From: Streptomyces sp. MRC013
GTDB lineage: Bacteria; Actinomycetota; Actinomycetes; Streptomycetales; Streptomycetaceae
DNA: 64,000 nt
Assembly (NCBI RefSeq): GCF_023614235.1
Contig: NZ_CP094264.1
Coordinates: 4,278,001 to 4,342,000, forward strand
Reading direction: 5' to 3'
Shown here: piece after piece, positions 38,721-46,441 of the stretch
Layout: the number at the start of each line of letters is the position of its first letter
Position numbering within the stretch: position 1 is the first letter of the stretch
Notes under the pieces: generated by a model
What the model was told of the DNA's origin: nothing
What the model saw: only the letters and a program-made list of their open reading frames with translations
Database searches by the model: none
Position numbers and translations under genes: made by a program

Positions 38721-39896
38721 ATGGCTGAGAACATCCCGGTGGGTTCGACCACCGCCGGCTCCATCGCGGTGGCGGCCGAGTCGACCGTCGCCACGCGCAT
38801 GAGCGCCCCCCCGTCCTTCGACGTCGCGGACTTCCCCGTCCCGCACGGCCGCGAGGAGGAGTGGCGGTTCACGCCGCTGGAGCGTCTGCGCGGCCTGCAC
38901 GACGGCACCGCCGCCGCCACCGGTGAAGGGGTACGCGTCGACGTGGCCGCGCCCGACGGGGTCACCGTCGAGACCGTCGGCCGGGACGACGCCCGCGTCG
39001 GCAGGGCCGGCACGCCGGTGGACCGGGTCGCCGCCCAGGCGTACTCCTCGCTCGAGAAGGCCACGGTCGTGACCGTGCCCGAGGAGGCCGTGCTCACCGA
39101 GCCCGTCCGCGTCGCCGTGCACGGGCGGGGCGGCACCTCCTTCGGGCACCTCGTGATCGAGGTCGGCGCGTTCGCCGAGGCCGTCGTGGTCGTCGACCAC
39201 ACCGGCGAGGCCGTCCTCGCCGCCAACGTCGACTACGTCCTCGGCGACGGCGCCAGGCTGACCGTCGTCTCCGTCCAGGACTGGGACGCCGGGGCCGTCC
39301 ACGTGGCGCAGCACAACGCGCTCGTCGGCCGCGACGCCTCCTTCAAGTCCGTCGTCGTCACCTTCGGCGGGGACCTCGTCCGCATCCACCCGCGCGTCGA
39401 GTACGCCGGGACGGGCGGCGCGGCCGAGCTGTTCGGCCTGTACTTCACCGACGCCGGCCAGCACCAGGAGCACCGCCTCCTGGTCGACCACAACACCCCG
39501 CACTGCACGTCGAACGTCGTCTACAAGGGCGCCCTCCAGGGCGAGTCGGCGCACGCCGTGTGGATCGGCGACGTCCTGATCCGGGCCGCCGCCGAGGGCA
39601 CCGACACGTACGAGATGAACCGCAACCTCGTCCTCACGGACGGCGCCCGGGTCGACTCGGTGCCGAACCTGGAGATCGAGACCGGTGAGATCGCCGGAGC
39701 CGGCCACGCCTCCGCGACCGGCCGCTTCGACGACGAGCAGCTGTTCTACCTGATGGCCCGCGGCATCCCGGAAATCGAGGCCCGCCGCCTCGTCGTCCGC
39801 GGCTTCTTCGCCGAGCTGGTCCAGCAGATCGGCCTCGCCGACGTCGAGCAGCGGCTCATCGAGAGGATCGAGGCGGAGCTGGAGGCGTCCGTCTGA
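38721..39896 (+). CDS. sufD: Fe-S cluster assembly protein SufD
   Basis: SufD pairs with SufB in the scaffold complex and helps iron entry. The 391 residues contain PHGREEEWRFTPLERLRGL (near 33-51), a beta-helix core with LLVDHNTPHCTSNVVYKG and YEMNRNLVLTDGARVDSVPNLEI (the latter from residue 295). At the end is the family motif DEQLFYLMARGIPEIEARRL. ATG 38721 follows AGGAAGAG about 19 bases upstream with a weaker local site. The stop shares one base with the start of the ferredoxin gene. Confidence 0.96.
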   Translation: MAENIPVGSTTAGSIAVAAESTVATRMSAPPSFDVADFPVPHGREEEWRFTPLERLRGLHDGTAAATGEGVRVDVAAPDGVTVETVGRDDARVGRAGTPVDRVAAQAYSSLEKATVVTVPEEAVLTEPVRVAVHGRGGTSFGHLVIEVGAFAEAVVVVDHTGEAVLAANVDYVLGDGARLTVVSVQDWDAGAVHVAQHNALVGRDASFKSVVVTFGGDLVRIHPRVEYAGTGGAAELFGLYFTDAGQHQEHRLLVDHNTPHCTSNVVYKGALQGESAHAVWIGDVLIRAAAEGTDTYEMNRNLVLTDGARVDSVPNLEIETGEIAGAGHASATGRFDDEQLFYLMARGIPEIEARRLVVRGFFAELVQQIGLADVEQRLIERIEAELEASV

Positions 39897-40213
39897 TGGC
39901 CTTCGTCCGCGCCTGCGACCTGGGCGAGCTGACCGAGGACACCCCGAAGCGGGTGGAGATCGACGGCACGCCGGTCTCCCTGGTCCTCACCGAGGGGGAG
40001 GTGTTCGCGATCAACGACATCTGCTCGCACGCGAACGTGTCCCTCTCGGAGGGCGAGGTCGAGAACTGCGCCATCGAGTGCTGGCTGCACGGCTCCAGCT
40101 TCGACCTGCGCACCGGCAAGCCGTCCGGCCTTCCCGCGACCCGCCCCGTCCCCGTATACCCCGTAAAGATCGAAGGGGACGATGTGCTCGTCTCCGTCAC
40201 CCAGGAGTCCTGA
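39896..40213 (+). CDS. Rieske-type ferredoxin of the suf operon
   Basis: A 105-residue soluble Rieske [2Fe-2S] protein, usually annotated as a non-heme-iron oxygenase ferredoxin subunit. The ligands are in CSHANVSLSEG (near 43) and CWLHGSSFDLRTG (near 61). There is no signal peptide, unlike the exported Rieske protein at 9.9 kb. ATG 39896 overlaps the sufD stop by one base, and sufC begins seven bases after. Placement between sufD and sufC is conserved in actinobacteria and suggests an electron-donor role in cluster assembly, which is inference. Confidence 0.92.
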   Translation: MAFVRACDLGELTEDTPKRVEIDGTPVSLVLTEGEVFAINDICSHANVSLSEGEVENCAIECWLHGSSFDLRTGKPSGLPATRPVPVYPVKIEGDDVLVSVTQES

Positions 40214-40220
40214 GTCACCC

Positions 40221-41012
40221 ATGGCAACGCTTGAAATCCGCGACCTGCACGTCTCCGTCGAGGCCGACAACGCCACGAAGGAGATCCTCAAGGGCGTCGA
40301 CCTGACCGTGAAGCAGGGCGAGACCCACGCCATCATGGGCCCCAACGGCTCCGGCAAGTCCACCCTCGCCTACTCCCTCGCCGGCCACCCGAAGTACACG
40401 GTCACCGGCGGCACCGTCACCCTCGACGGCGAGGACGTCCTGGGGATGTCCGTCGACGAGCGCGCCCGCGCCGGCGTCTTCCTCGCCATGCAGTACCCGG
40501 TCGAGATCCCGGGCGTCTCCGTCTCCAACTTCCTGCGCACCTCCGCCACCGCCGTCCGCGGCGAGGCCCCGAAGCTGCGCACCTGGGTGAAGGAGGTCAG
40601 GGAGGCCATGGAGCGCCTCAGCATGGACCCGGCCTTCGCCGAGCGGAACGTCAACGAGGGCTTCTCCGGCGGTGAGAAGAAGCGCCACGAGATCCTGCAG
40701 CTGGAACTCCTCAAGCCGAGGATCGCGATCCTCGACGAGACCGACTCCGGCCTCGACGTCGACGCCCTGCGCATCGTCTCCGAGGGGGTCAACCGCGTGC
40801 GCGGGACCGGCGAGGTCGGCACCCTGCTGATCACGCACTACACGCGCATCCTCCGCTACATCAAGCCGGACCACGTCCACGTCTTCGCCGGCGGCCGCAT
40901 CGTCGAGTCGGGCGGCCCCGAGCTGGCCGACAAGCTGGAGGCCGAGGGCTACGAGTCCTACACGAAGGGCGGCACCGTGATCGGGACGCATTCAAAGGGG
41001 GACGTCGCGTGA
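40221..41012 (+). CDS. sufC: Fe-S cluster assembly ATPase SufC
   Basis: The ABC-type ATPase that drives structural change in SufBC2D. The 263 residues show Walker A GPNGSGKST (near 38), signature FSGGEKKRHEILQL (near 150), and Walker B ILDETDSGLDVDAL with the SufC-specific Asp-Glu-Thr-Asp-Ser. The H-loop LLITHYTRIL follows. There is no membrane domain, as expected. ATG 40221 has a weak ribosome site. The stop overlaps the sufS GTG start. Confidence 0.97.
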   Translation: MATLEIRDLHVSVEADNATKEILKGVDLTVKQGETHAIMGPNGSGKSTLAYSLAGHPKYTVTGGTVTLDGEDVLGMSVDERARAGVFLAMQYPVEIPGVSVSNFLRTSATAVRGEAPKLRTWVKEVREAMERLSMDPAFAERNVNEGFSGGEKKRHEILQLELLKPRIAILDETDSGLDVDALRIVSEGVNRVRGTGEVGTLLITHYTRILRYIKPDHVHVFAGGRIVESGGPELADKLEAEGYESYTKGGTVIGTHSKGDVA

Positions 41013-42265
41013 CACGGCTTCCGGGCCTCCTCGACACCGAGGCGATCCGCAAGGACTTCCCCATCCTGGACCGGGCCCTCCACGACGGCAGGAAGCTCGT
41101 CTACCTGGACAACGCGGCGACCTCCCAGAAGCCGCGCCAGGTGCTCGACGCGCTCAGCGAGTACTACGAGCGGCACAACGCCAACGTCCACCGCGGTGTG
41201 CACGTCCTCGCCGAGGAGGCCACGGAGCTGTACGAGGGCGCCCGCGACAAAGTGGCGGCCTTCGTCAACGCGCCCAGCCGCAGCGAGGTGATATTCACCA
41301 AGAACGCCTCGGAGTCGCTGAACCTCGTCGCCAACATGCTGGGCTGGGCCGACGAGCCCTACCGGGTGGACGCCGACACCGAGATCGTCATCACGGAGAT
41401 GGAGCACCACTCCAACATCGTCCCGTGGCAGCTGCTCGCGCAGCGCACCGGTGCGAAGCTGAAGTGGTTCGGGCTGACCGACGACGGCCGGCTCGACCTC
41501 TCCCGGATCGACGAGGTCATCACGCCGAAGACGAAGATCGTCTCCTTCGTGCTGGTCTCGAACATCCTCGGCACCTTCAACCCGGTCGAGGCGATCGTCC
41601 GCCGCGCCCAGGAGGTCGGTGCGCTCGTCCTCGTCGACGCGTCGCAGGCCGCCCCGCACATGCCGCTCGACGTGCAGGCGCTCGGCGCGGACTTCGTGGC
41701 CTTCACCGGCCACAAGATGTGCGGCCCGACCGGCATCGGCGTGCTGTGGGGCCGCCACGAGCTGCTGGAGGACCTCCCGCCGTTCCTCGGCGGCGGCGAG
41801 ATGATCGAGACCGTCTCGATGAGCTCGTCGACGTACGCCCCCGCGCCCCACAAGTTCGAGGCGGGCACGCCGCCGATCGCCCAGGCGGTCGGCCTCGGCG
41901 CGGCGGTCGACTACCTCTCCTCGATCGGCATGGACAAGATCGCCGCCCATGAGCACGCGCTCACCGAGTACGCGGTCCGGCGCCTGCGCGAGGTCCCCGA
42001 CCTGCGGATCATCGGCCCCACCACGGCCGAGGACCGGGGCGCGGCGATCTCCTTCACGCTCGGCGACGTCCACCCCCACGACGTGGGCCAGGTCCTCGAC
42101 GAACAGGGCATCGCGGTCCGGGTCGGCCACCACTGCGCGCGGCCCGTCTGCCTCCGGTACGGAATTCCCGCGACCACGCGAGCGTCGTTCTATCTGTACT
42201 CCACGCCCGCCGAGGTCGACGCCCTGGTGGACGGGTTGGAGCACGTCCGCGACTTCTTCGGATGA
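41009..42265 (+). CDS. sufS: Cysteine desulfurase SufS
   Basis: A PLP enzyme that takes sulfur from cysteine and passes it to SufU. The 418 residues of class-V aminotransferase fold show the PLP Lys in FTGHKMCGPTGIG (near 236), the His of TEMEHHSN (near 133) and the persulfide Cys in VRVGHHCARPVCLRYG (near 373). GTG 41009 overlaps the sufC stop (GTGA). sufU follows after 12 bases. This is the type II desulfurase expected to need SufU. Confidence 0.97.
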   Translation: MTRLPGLLDTEAIRKDFPILDRALHDGRKLVYLDNAATSQKPRQVLDALSEYYERHNANVHRGVHVLAEEATELYEGARDKVAAFVNAPSRSEVIFTKNASESLNLVANMLGWADEPYRVDADTEIVITEMEHHSNIVPWQLLAQRTGAKLKWFGLTDDGRLDLSRIDEVITPKTKIVSFVLVSNILGTFNPVEAIVRRAQEVGALVLVDASQAAPHMPLDVQALGADFVAFTGHKMCGPTGIGVLWGRHELLEDLPPFLGGGEMIETVSMSSSTYAPAPHKFEAGTPPIAQAVGLGAAVDYLSSIGMDKIAAHEHALTEYAVRRLREVPDLRIIGPTTAEDRGAAISFTLGDVHPHDVGQVLDEQGIAVRVGHHCARPVCLRYGIPATTRASFYLYSTPAEVDALVDGLEHVRDFFG

Positions 42266-42277
42266 GGGGCTGACTCG

Positions 42278-42751
42278 GTGAAGCTGGATTCGATGTACCA
42301 GGACGTCATCCTGGACCACTACAAGAACCCGCACGGGCGGGGCTTGCGGCCGGGCGACGCCGAGGTGCACCACACCAACCCGACGTGCGGCGACGAGATC
42401 ACGCTCCGTGTGAGGTACGAGGGCTCCCGCGTCGCGGACGTGTCGTACGAGGGGCAGGGCTGCTCCATCAGCCAGGCCTCCGCCTCCGTGCTGAACGAGC
42501 TCCTGGTCGGCAAGGAGCTCGACGAGGCGCGGCGGGTCCAGGGCACCTTCCTGGAGCTGATGCAGTCCAAGGGCCGCATCGAGCCCGACGACGCGATGGA
42601 GGAGCTGCTGGAGGACGCGGTCGCGTTCGCCGGCGTCTCCAAGTACCCGGCCCGGGTGAAGTGCGCGCTGCTGAGCTGGATGGCGTGGAAGGACGCGACC
42701 GCCCAGGCGCTGGGCGAGAAGCCCGCGAGGACCGAGGGGAAGACCGCATGA
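42278..42751 (+). CDS. sufU: SufU sulfur-transfer protein (IscU-like)
   Basis: The zinc-dependent partner that accepts persulfide sulfur from SufS. The 157 residues have the three cysteines in TNPTCGDE (near 41), GQGCSISQAS (near 66) and VKCALLSWMAWK (near 128), plus the about 18-residue insert (GKELDEARRVQGTFLELM) that separates SufU from IscU. GTG 42278 lies 12 bases after sufS. The stop overlaps the next start (ATGA). The last 15 residues are a charged tail. Confidence 0.95.
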   Translation: MKLDSMYQDVILDHYKNPHGRGLRPGDAEVHHTNPTCGDEITLRVRYEGSRVADVSYEGQGCSISQASASVLNELLVGKELDEARRVQGTFLELMQSKGRIEPDDAMEELLEDAVAFAGVSKYPARVKCALLSWMAWKDATAQALGEKPARTEGKTA

Positions 42752-43086
42752 GCGAGAACGAGACGGCGACGGTGAAGCCCGCGTCCGAGGACGAGGTCCG
42801 CGAGGCGCTGTACGACGTGGTCGACCCGGAGCTGGGCATCGACGTCGTCAACCTGGGCCTGATCTACGGCATCCACGTGGACGACTCCAACGTCGCCACG
42901 CTGGACATGACGCTGACGTCGGCGGCCTGCCCGCTGACGGACGTGATCGAGGACCAGGCGAAGGCGGCGACGGACGGCATCGTCAGCGAGCTGAGGATCA
43001 ACTGGGTCTGGATGCCGCCGTGGGGCCCCGACAAGATCACGGACGACGGGCGCGAGCAGCTGCGCGCGCTCGGCTTCAACGTCTGA
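42748..43086 (+). CDS. Metal-sulfur cluster assembly factor (SufT/MIP18 family)
   Basis: A 112-residue DUF59/MIP18-fold protein, often called SufT, which helps mature or target Fe-S proteins. The core is EALYDVVDPELGIDVVNLGLIYG (from about residue 20; landmark only). LTSAACPLTDVIEDQ follows with the conserved Cys, then VWMPPWGPDKITDDGREQLRALG. ATG 42748 overlaps the sufU stop. It is the last gene of the suf operon, followed by a strong hairpin. Confidence 0.93.
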   Translation: MSENETATVKPASEDEVREALYDVVDPELGIDVVNLGLIYGIHVDDSNVATLDMTLTSAACPLTDVIEDQAKAATDGIVSELRINWVWMPPWGPDKITDDGREQLRALGFNV

Positions 43087-43119
43087 CGCACCCGGCCCAC
43101 GGGCCCCTCGGACCGCGGC

Positions 43120-43165
43120 CGAACGGCCGGGCCCGCCGAACCGATCCGGCGGGCCCGGCCGTTCG
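43120..43165 (+). terminator. Hairpin ending the suf operon
   Basis: A 19-bp stem (43120-43138 with 43147-43165) and an 8-base loop AACCGATC, 33 bases after the last suf stop. There is no U-run. Confidence 0.75.
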
Positions 43166-43261
43166 CCGTCGCCCGGGGCCCCGTGGGCCGTCCGGGGCGC
43201 ATGCGGAGCGGGACGCGGGACCGGTTGGCACCGCGGCGGACCGGACGGTTAGGTTCGGGGC

Positions 43262-44245
43262 ATGACTTCTGCACCTCGCACCACCGGGGCGGTGGCCGCC
43301 GGCCTCGCCACCCTCGCCGGTGACGGCACCGTACTGGACACCTGGTTCCCCGCGCCCGAGCTGACCGAGGGGGCCGGGCCCGCCGGGACCGAGCGGCTCA
43401 CCCCCGACCGGGCCGCGGACCTCCTCGGGGAGGGCGCCGCCAAGGCCGTCGGTGCCGACGCCCGCCGCGGCGTCGAGGTCGTCGCCGTACGCACCGTGAT
43501 CGCCTCCCTGGACGAGAAGCCGCTCGACGCCCACGACGCCTACCTGCGGCTGCACCTGCTCAGCCACCGCCTCGTCAGGCCCCACGGCCAGAACCTCGAC
43601 GGCATCTTCGGCCTCCTCGCCAACGTCGCCTGGACCTCGCTGGGGCCGGTCGCCGTCGACGACGTGGAGAAGGTCCGCCTGAACGCCCGGGCCGAGGGCC
43701 TGCACCTGCAGGTGACCGGCGTCGACAAGTTCCCGCGCATGACCGACTACGTCGTCCCGAAGGGCGTGCGCATCGCGGACGCCGACCGCGTCCGGCTCGG
43801 CGCGCACCTCGCGGCCGGCACGACCGTCATGCACGAGGGCTTCGTCAACTTCAACGCGGGCACGCTCGGCACGTCCATGGTCGAGGGCCGCATCTCCGCG
43901 GGCGTCGTCGTCGGCGACGGCTCCGACATCGGCGGCGGCGCCTCCACCATGGGCACCCTCTCCGGCGGCGGCAACGTCGTGATCTCCGTCGGCGAGCGCT
44001 GCCTGATCGGCGCCGAGGCGGGCGTCGGCATCGCGCTGGGCGACGAGTGCGTCGTCGAGGCCGGCCTGTACATCACCGCGGGCACGCGCGTCACCCTGCC
44101 CGACGGGCAGGTCGTCAAGGCCCGCGAACTGTCCGGCGCCTCGAACATCCTGTTCCGCCGCAACTCGGTCACCGGCACCGTCGAGGCCCGTCCGAACAAC
44201 GCCGTCTGGGACGGCCTGAACGAGGTCCTGCACAGCCACAACTGA
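43262..44245 (+). CDS. dapD: 2,3,4,5-tetrahydropyridine-2,6-dicarboxylate N-succinyltransferase
   Basis: Succinylates tetrahydrodipicolinate in the succinylase branch of lysine and meso-diaminopimelate synthesis. The 327 residues are of the actinobacterial DapD type: an alpha/beta N-terminal domain, then a left-handed beta-helix of hexapeptide repeats from about residue 165 ([49 protein letters not shown]). The C-terminal segment is [16 protein letters not shown] 43262 lies 19 bases after an AT-containing patch; no clear ribosome site. It is monocistronic and convergent with the DapA-like gene. Confidence 0.94.
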   Translation: MTSAPRTTGAVAAGLATLAGDGTVLDTWFPAPELTEGAGPAGTERLTPDRAADLLGEGAAKAVGADARRGVEVVAVRTVIASLDEKPLDAHDAYLRLHLLSHRLVRPHGQNLDGIFGLLANVAWTSLGPVAVDDVEKVRLNARAEGLHLQVTGVDKFPRMTDYVVPKGVRIADADRVRLGAHLAAGTTVMHEGFVNFNAGTLGTSMVEGRISAGVVVGDGSDIGGGASTMGTLSGGGNVVISVGERCLIGAEAGVGIALGDECVVEAGLYITAGTRVTLPDGQVVKARELSGASNILFRRNSVTGTVEARPNNAVWDGLNEVLHSHN

Positions 44246-44269
44246 TCACCGGGCGGCCGGGCGCCTTCC

Positions 44270-44301
44270 TGGGCCCGGGGGCGCCCGTGTCCCCGGGCCC
44301 A
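44270..44301. terminator. Hairpin between convergent dapD and DapA-family genes
   Basis: An 11-bp inverted repeat, arms TGGGCCCGGGG, with a 10-base loop, 25 bases after the dapD stop. A further GC-rich hairpin sits near 44345. Confidence 0.6.
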
Positions 44302-44363
44302 CCGGAGGCGAGGGGCGCCGGACCGGGAACGCGCCGGAAAGGAGCCCCCGGGCCCGGGGGCCG

Positions 44364-45254
44364 TCAGCGGTCGGCCAACTCCGCGTAGGCCCTGCGCAGC
44401 CCGGCGACCGCCCCGGGACCGGCGGGCTGCAGCGGTTCGCGGAGTGGGCCCGCGTCCAGCAGGGCCTTCGCGGTGACCGCGCCCGGCAGTCCGGACGCCG
44501 TCATCAGCTCGGTGAGCGGCAGCAGGCGCCGGTTCAGCCGGGCCGCCTCCGCGGTGTCGCCCGCGTCGAAGGCGTCCAGCACCGCCCGGGTCTCGGTGGG
44601 CGCCACGTTCGCGACCGTACTGACGAACCCGGCACCGCCCAGCGCGTACAGCGGGAGGTTCAGCTCCTCGCAGCCCGAGTAGACGGCCAGAGCCGTGCGG
44701 GCGATCACCCTCGTCGTGCCCAGCAGGTCGTAGGCGCAGTCCTTCACGGCCGTGATCCGCGGATGCCCGGCGAGCCGCAGCATCGTGTCCGGCTCGATCC
44801 GCGTGCCGGTCCGGCCGGGGATGTCGTACAGCATCACGGGCAGCCCCGTCGCGTCGGCGACCCGGCGGAAGTGCGCCTCGACGGCGGCCTGCGGCGGACG
44901 GCTGTAGTACGGCGGTACGACGAGCAGGCCGTCCGCGCCCGCGGCCTCCGCCTGGCGGGCCAGCTCGACCGTGTGCGCCGTGTCCGCCGTGCCGACCCCC
45001 GCGACGAGCGGCACCGACGCGCCGACGGCTTCCCTGACGGCGCTGATCAGCTGCCGTTTCTCGGCGTCGGAGGTGGTCGGGGACTCCCCGGTCGTGCCGT
45101 TCAGGACGAGCCCTTCGCAGCCGCGGGAGACCAGGTCCGCCGCCAGCTTCGCGGCCCGGTCCGCGTCGAGGGCGGTGCCGGCCGGGGTGAAGGGGGTGAC
45201 CATGGCGCACAGGGCGCGGCCGAAGGGCGGGGGCGTCGAGCCGTCGCAGATCAT
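44364..45254 (-). CDS. Dihydrodipicolinate synthase family protein (DapA-like)
   Basis: A 296-residue class I aldolase of the DapA/NAL family. It has GTTGESPT (near 50), the catalytic Tyr in MLYDIPGRTGT (near 142) and the Schiff-base Lys in ITAVKDCAYDL (near 170), so it should be active. The setting opposite dapD suggests 4-hydroxy-tetrahydrodipicolinate synthase, condensing pyruvate with aspartate semialdehyde. Streptomyces carry several DapA paralogs, so a side function cannot be excluded. ATG 45254 was chosen. It is divergent from the phage-holin-family gene. Confidence 0.88.
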   Translation of the reverse strand: MICDGSTPPPFGRALCAMVTPFTPAGTALDADRAAKLAADLVSRGCEGLVLNGTTGESPTTSDAEKRQLISAVREAVGASVPLVAGVGTADTAHTVELARQAEAAGADGLLVVPPYYSRPPQAAVEAHFRRVADATGLPVMLYDIPGRTGTRIEPDTMLRLAGHPRITAVKDCAYDLLGTTRVIARTALAVYSGCEELNLPLYALGGAGFVSTVANVAPTETRAVLDAFDAGDTAEAARLNRRLLPLTELMTASGLPGAVTAKALLDAGPLREPLQPAGPGAVAGLRRAYAELADR

Positions 45255-45334
45255 GCCCCGCAGTCTGCCCGCCCACGATCTCGTAGGTCCACTTAGTGAT
45301 ACTGCGACATACGGTGAAGCAGCGCTCAAGCCTG

Positions 45335-45359
45335 GCATGGGGGCGGTTCGTCCGGGTAC
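45335..45359 (+). promoter_or_regulatory. Candidate sigma-B-like stress promoter
   Basis: GCAT at 45335-45338 and GGGTAC at 45354-45359, 15 bp apart, fit the Streptomyces sigma-B-type pattern GNNT-N14-16-GGGTAC. The start would be about 35 bp before the small membrane protein trio. Confidence 0.45.
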
Positions 45360-45399
45360 TCGGATGACCCCCGTACGTGCACAGGAAGGAGTGACCGCC

Positions 45400-45798
45400 G
45401 TGGCCGCCAGAACCCCGGAACCCTCGGTCGGAGAGCTGGTCAAGCGCGCGTCGGAGCAGCTCTCCGACCTGGTGAGGGCCGAGTTGCGCACCGCCCGGGC
45501 CGAGCTGGCCCAGAAGGGCAGAAGGGCCGGGGTCGGCGGCGGGCTCGTCGGAGGCGCCACCGCCGTCGCCTACGTCGGCCTCATGGCCCTGGCCGGGACC
45601 TGCGTGGCGCTCCTCGCCCTGGTCCTGGAGGTCTGGGCCGCCGCCCTGATCGTGACCGCGGTGCTGTTCCTCGTGGCCGCCGCGCTGGGCCTCGCGGGAC
45701 GGGCGCAGATCCGGCGCGCCGCGCCGCCGCTGCCCGAGCGGGCCGTCGACGGCGTGCGCTCCGACCTCGACGAGATCAAGGAGACGGTGCACCGATGA
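45400..45798 (+). CDS. Phage holin family (Actinobacteria holin-X/DUF1469-like) membrane protein
   Basis: A 132-residue protein with an amphipathic N-terminal helix (LVKRASEQLSDLVRAELRTA, residues 10-29) and two transmembrane helices (about 48-70 and 78-100). A short acidic C-terminal tail (DGVRSDLDEIKETVHR) follows. This matches the holin-X/DUF1469 class, which in actinobacteria is a chromosomal envelope protein rather than a phage holin. GTG 45400 was chosen because AGGAAGGAG ends eight bases upstream; GTG 45391 overlaps that site. The stop overlaps the next start (ATGA). Confidence 0.82.
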   Translation: MAARTPEPSVGELVKRASEQLSDLVRAELRTARAELAQKGRRAGVGGGLVGGATAVAYVGLMALAGTCVALLALVLEVWAAALIVTAVLFLVAAALGLAGRAQIRRAAPPLPERAVDGVRSDLDEIKETVHR

Positions 45799-46010
45799 GC
45801 AGGCCCGACGAACTGCGCCTGGAAGCGGCGCGCAAACGCGAGGAGCTGATCGAGACGCTCGACCAGCTGGTGGCGAAGACGGACCTGCGGGCGCGCGCCG
45901 CCCGCATGGACCGCCGGCCGCTGGTGGCGGCGTCCGCGGCCGCCGTGGCGCTGGTCGTGCTCGCCGTGGTGCTGTCGGCCCGCTCCCGGCGCACGGGGGG
46001 CGGGCGGTGA
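45795..46010 (+). CDS. DUF3618 family small membrane protein
   Basis: A 71-residue protein with the charged helix DELRLEAARKREELIETLDQ (residues 5-24), then a stretch of basic residues and one C-terminal membrane helix (AAVALVVLAVVLSA). This matches DUF3618, a family found beside holin-X and DUF4235 genes in actinobacteria. ATG 45795 and its stop at 46010 overlap the genes on both sides by four bases, so the three are coupled. No function is known. Confidence 0.8.
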   Translation: MSRPDELRLEAARKREELIETLDQLVAKTDLRARAARMDRRPLVAASAAAVALVVLAVVLSARSRRTGGGR

Positions 46011-46318
46011 GCGCGCGCGGGCTACCGGGGCGCCGGTCGAGGGCCGCGCGCAGGCAGAAGATCCTCTACCGCCCCGTCGGGCTGCTGCTCGGCCTCGTCG
46101 GCGGCGCCGCCGCGAGCGCGCTGTTCACCCGGGCGTGGAAGGCGGTGGGCCGGGGCAGCGACGCCCCCGACGCGCTGGACGAGGGCCGCTCGTGGCGGGA
46201 GGTCCTGATCGCCGCGGCCCTGCAGGGCGCCATCTTCGCGACGGTGCGGGCGGCCGTGGACCGGGGCGGCGCCGTCGGCGTGCGGCGGCTCACCGGGACC
46301 TGGCCGGGGGGTTCCTGA
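46007..46318 (+). CDS. DUF4235 family small membrane protein
   Basis: A 103-residue protein of the DUF4235 family with a membrane helix near residues 22-40 (YRPVGLLLGLVGGAAASALFT), a polar segment with WREVLIAAALQGAIFATVRAAVDR (from residue 63), and a short C-terminal tail. GTG 46007 overlaps the DUF3618 stop. It ends the three-gene unit and is convergent with the nuclease gene beyond a very strong hairpin. Function unknown; the trio may be envelope stress proteins (inference from the sigma-B-like promoter). Confidence 0.78.
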   Translation: MSARGLPGRRSRAARRQKILYRPVGLLLGLVGGAAASALFTRAWKAVGRGSDAPDALDEGRSWREVLIAAALQGAIFATVRAAVDRGGAVGVRRLTGTWPGGS

Positions 46319-46392
46319 CCTCCGGTCCGCCTCGGCCCGGGAACGTGGCGGCACCCCGGGGCCGACGGGGGCGCGCCCCGGGACGGGGCGGC

Positions 46393-46437
46393 GCGGGTCC
46401 CCTCCGCCCCGGGGCGTCCGGGGCGGAGGGGACCCGC
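46393..46437. terminator. Bidirectional 20-bp hairpin
   Basis: A perfect 20-bp stem (46393-46412 with 46418-46437) and a five-base loop GGCGT between convergent genes, ending four bases from the nuclease stop. Confidence 0.75.
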
Positions 46438-46441
46438 GGGG

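Noticed and set aside
37062..39707. An 881-codon minus-strand frame opposite sufB and sufD
   Set aside because: It is a shadow of the suf genes with His/Asp/Val repeats and no domain.
45400..45798. Prophage signal from the phage holin family gene
   Set aside because: No phage genes are adjacent; the family is a common actinobacterial chromosomal membrane protein beside DUF3618 and DUF4235.
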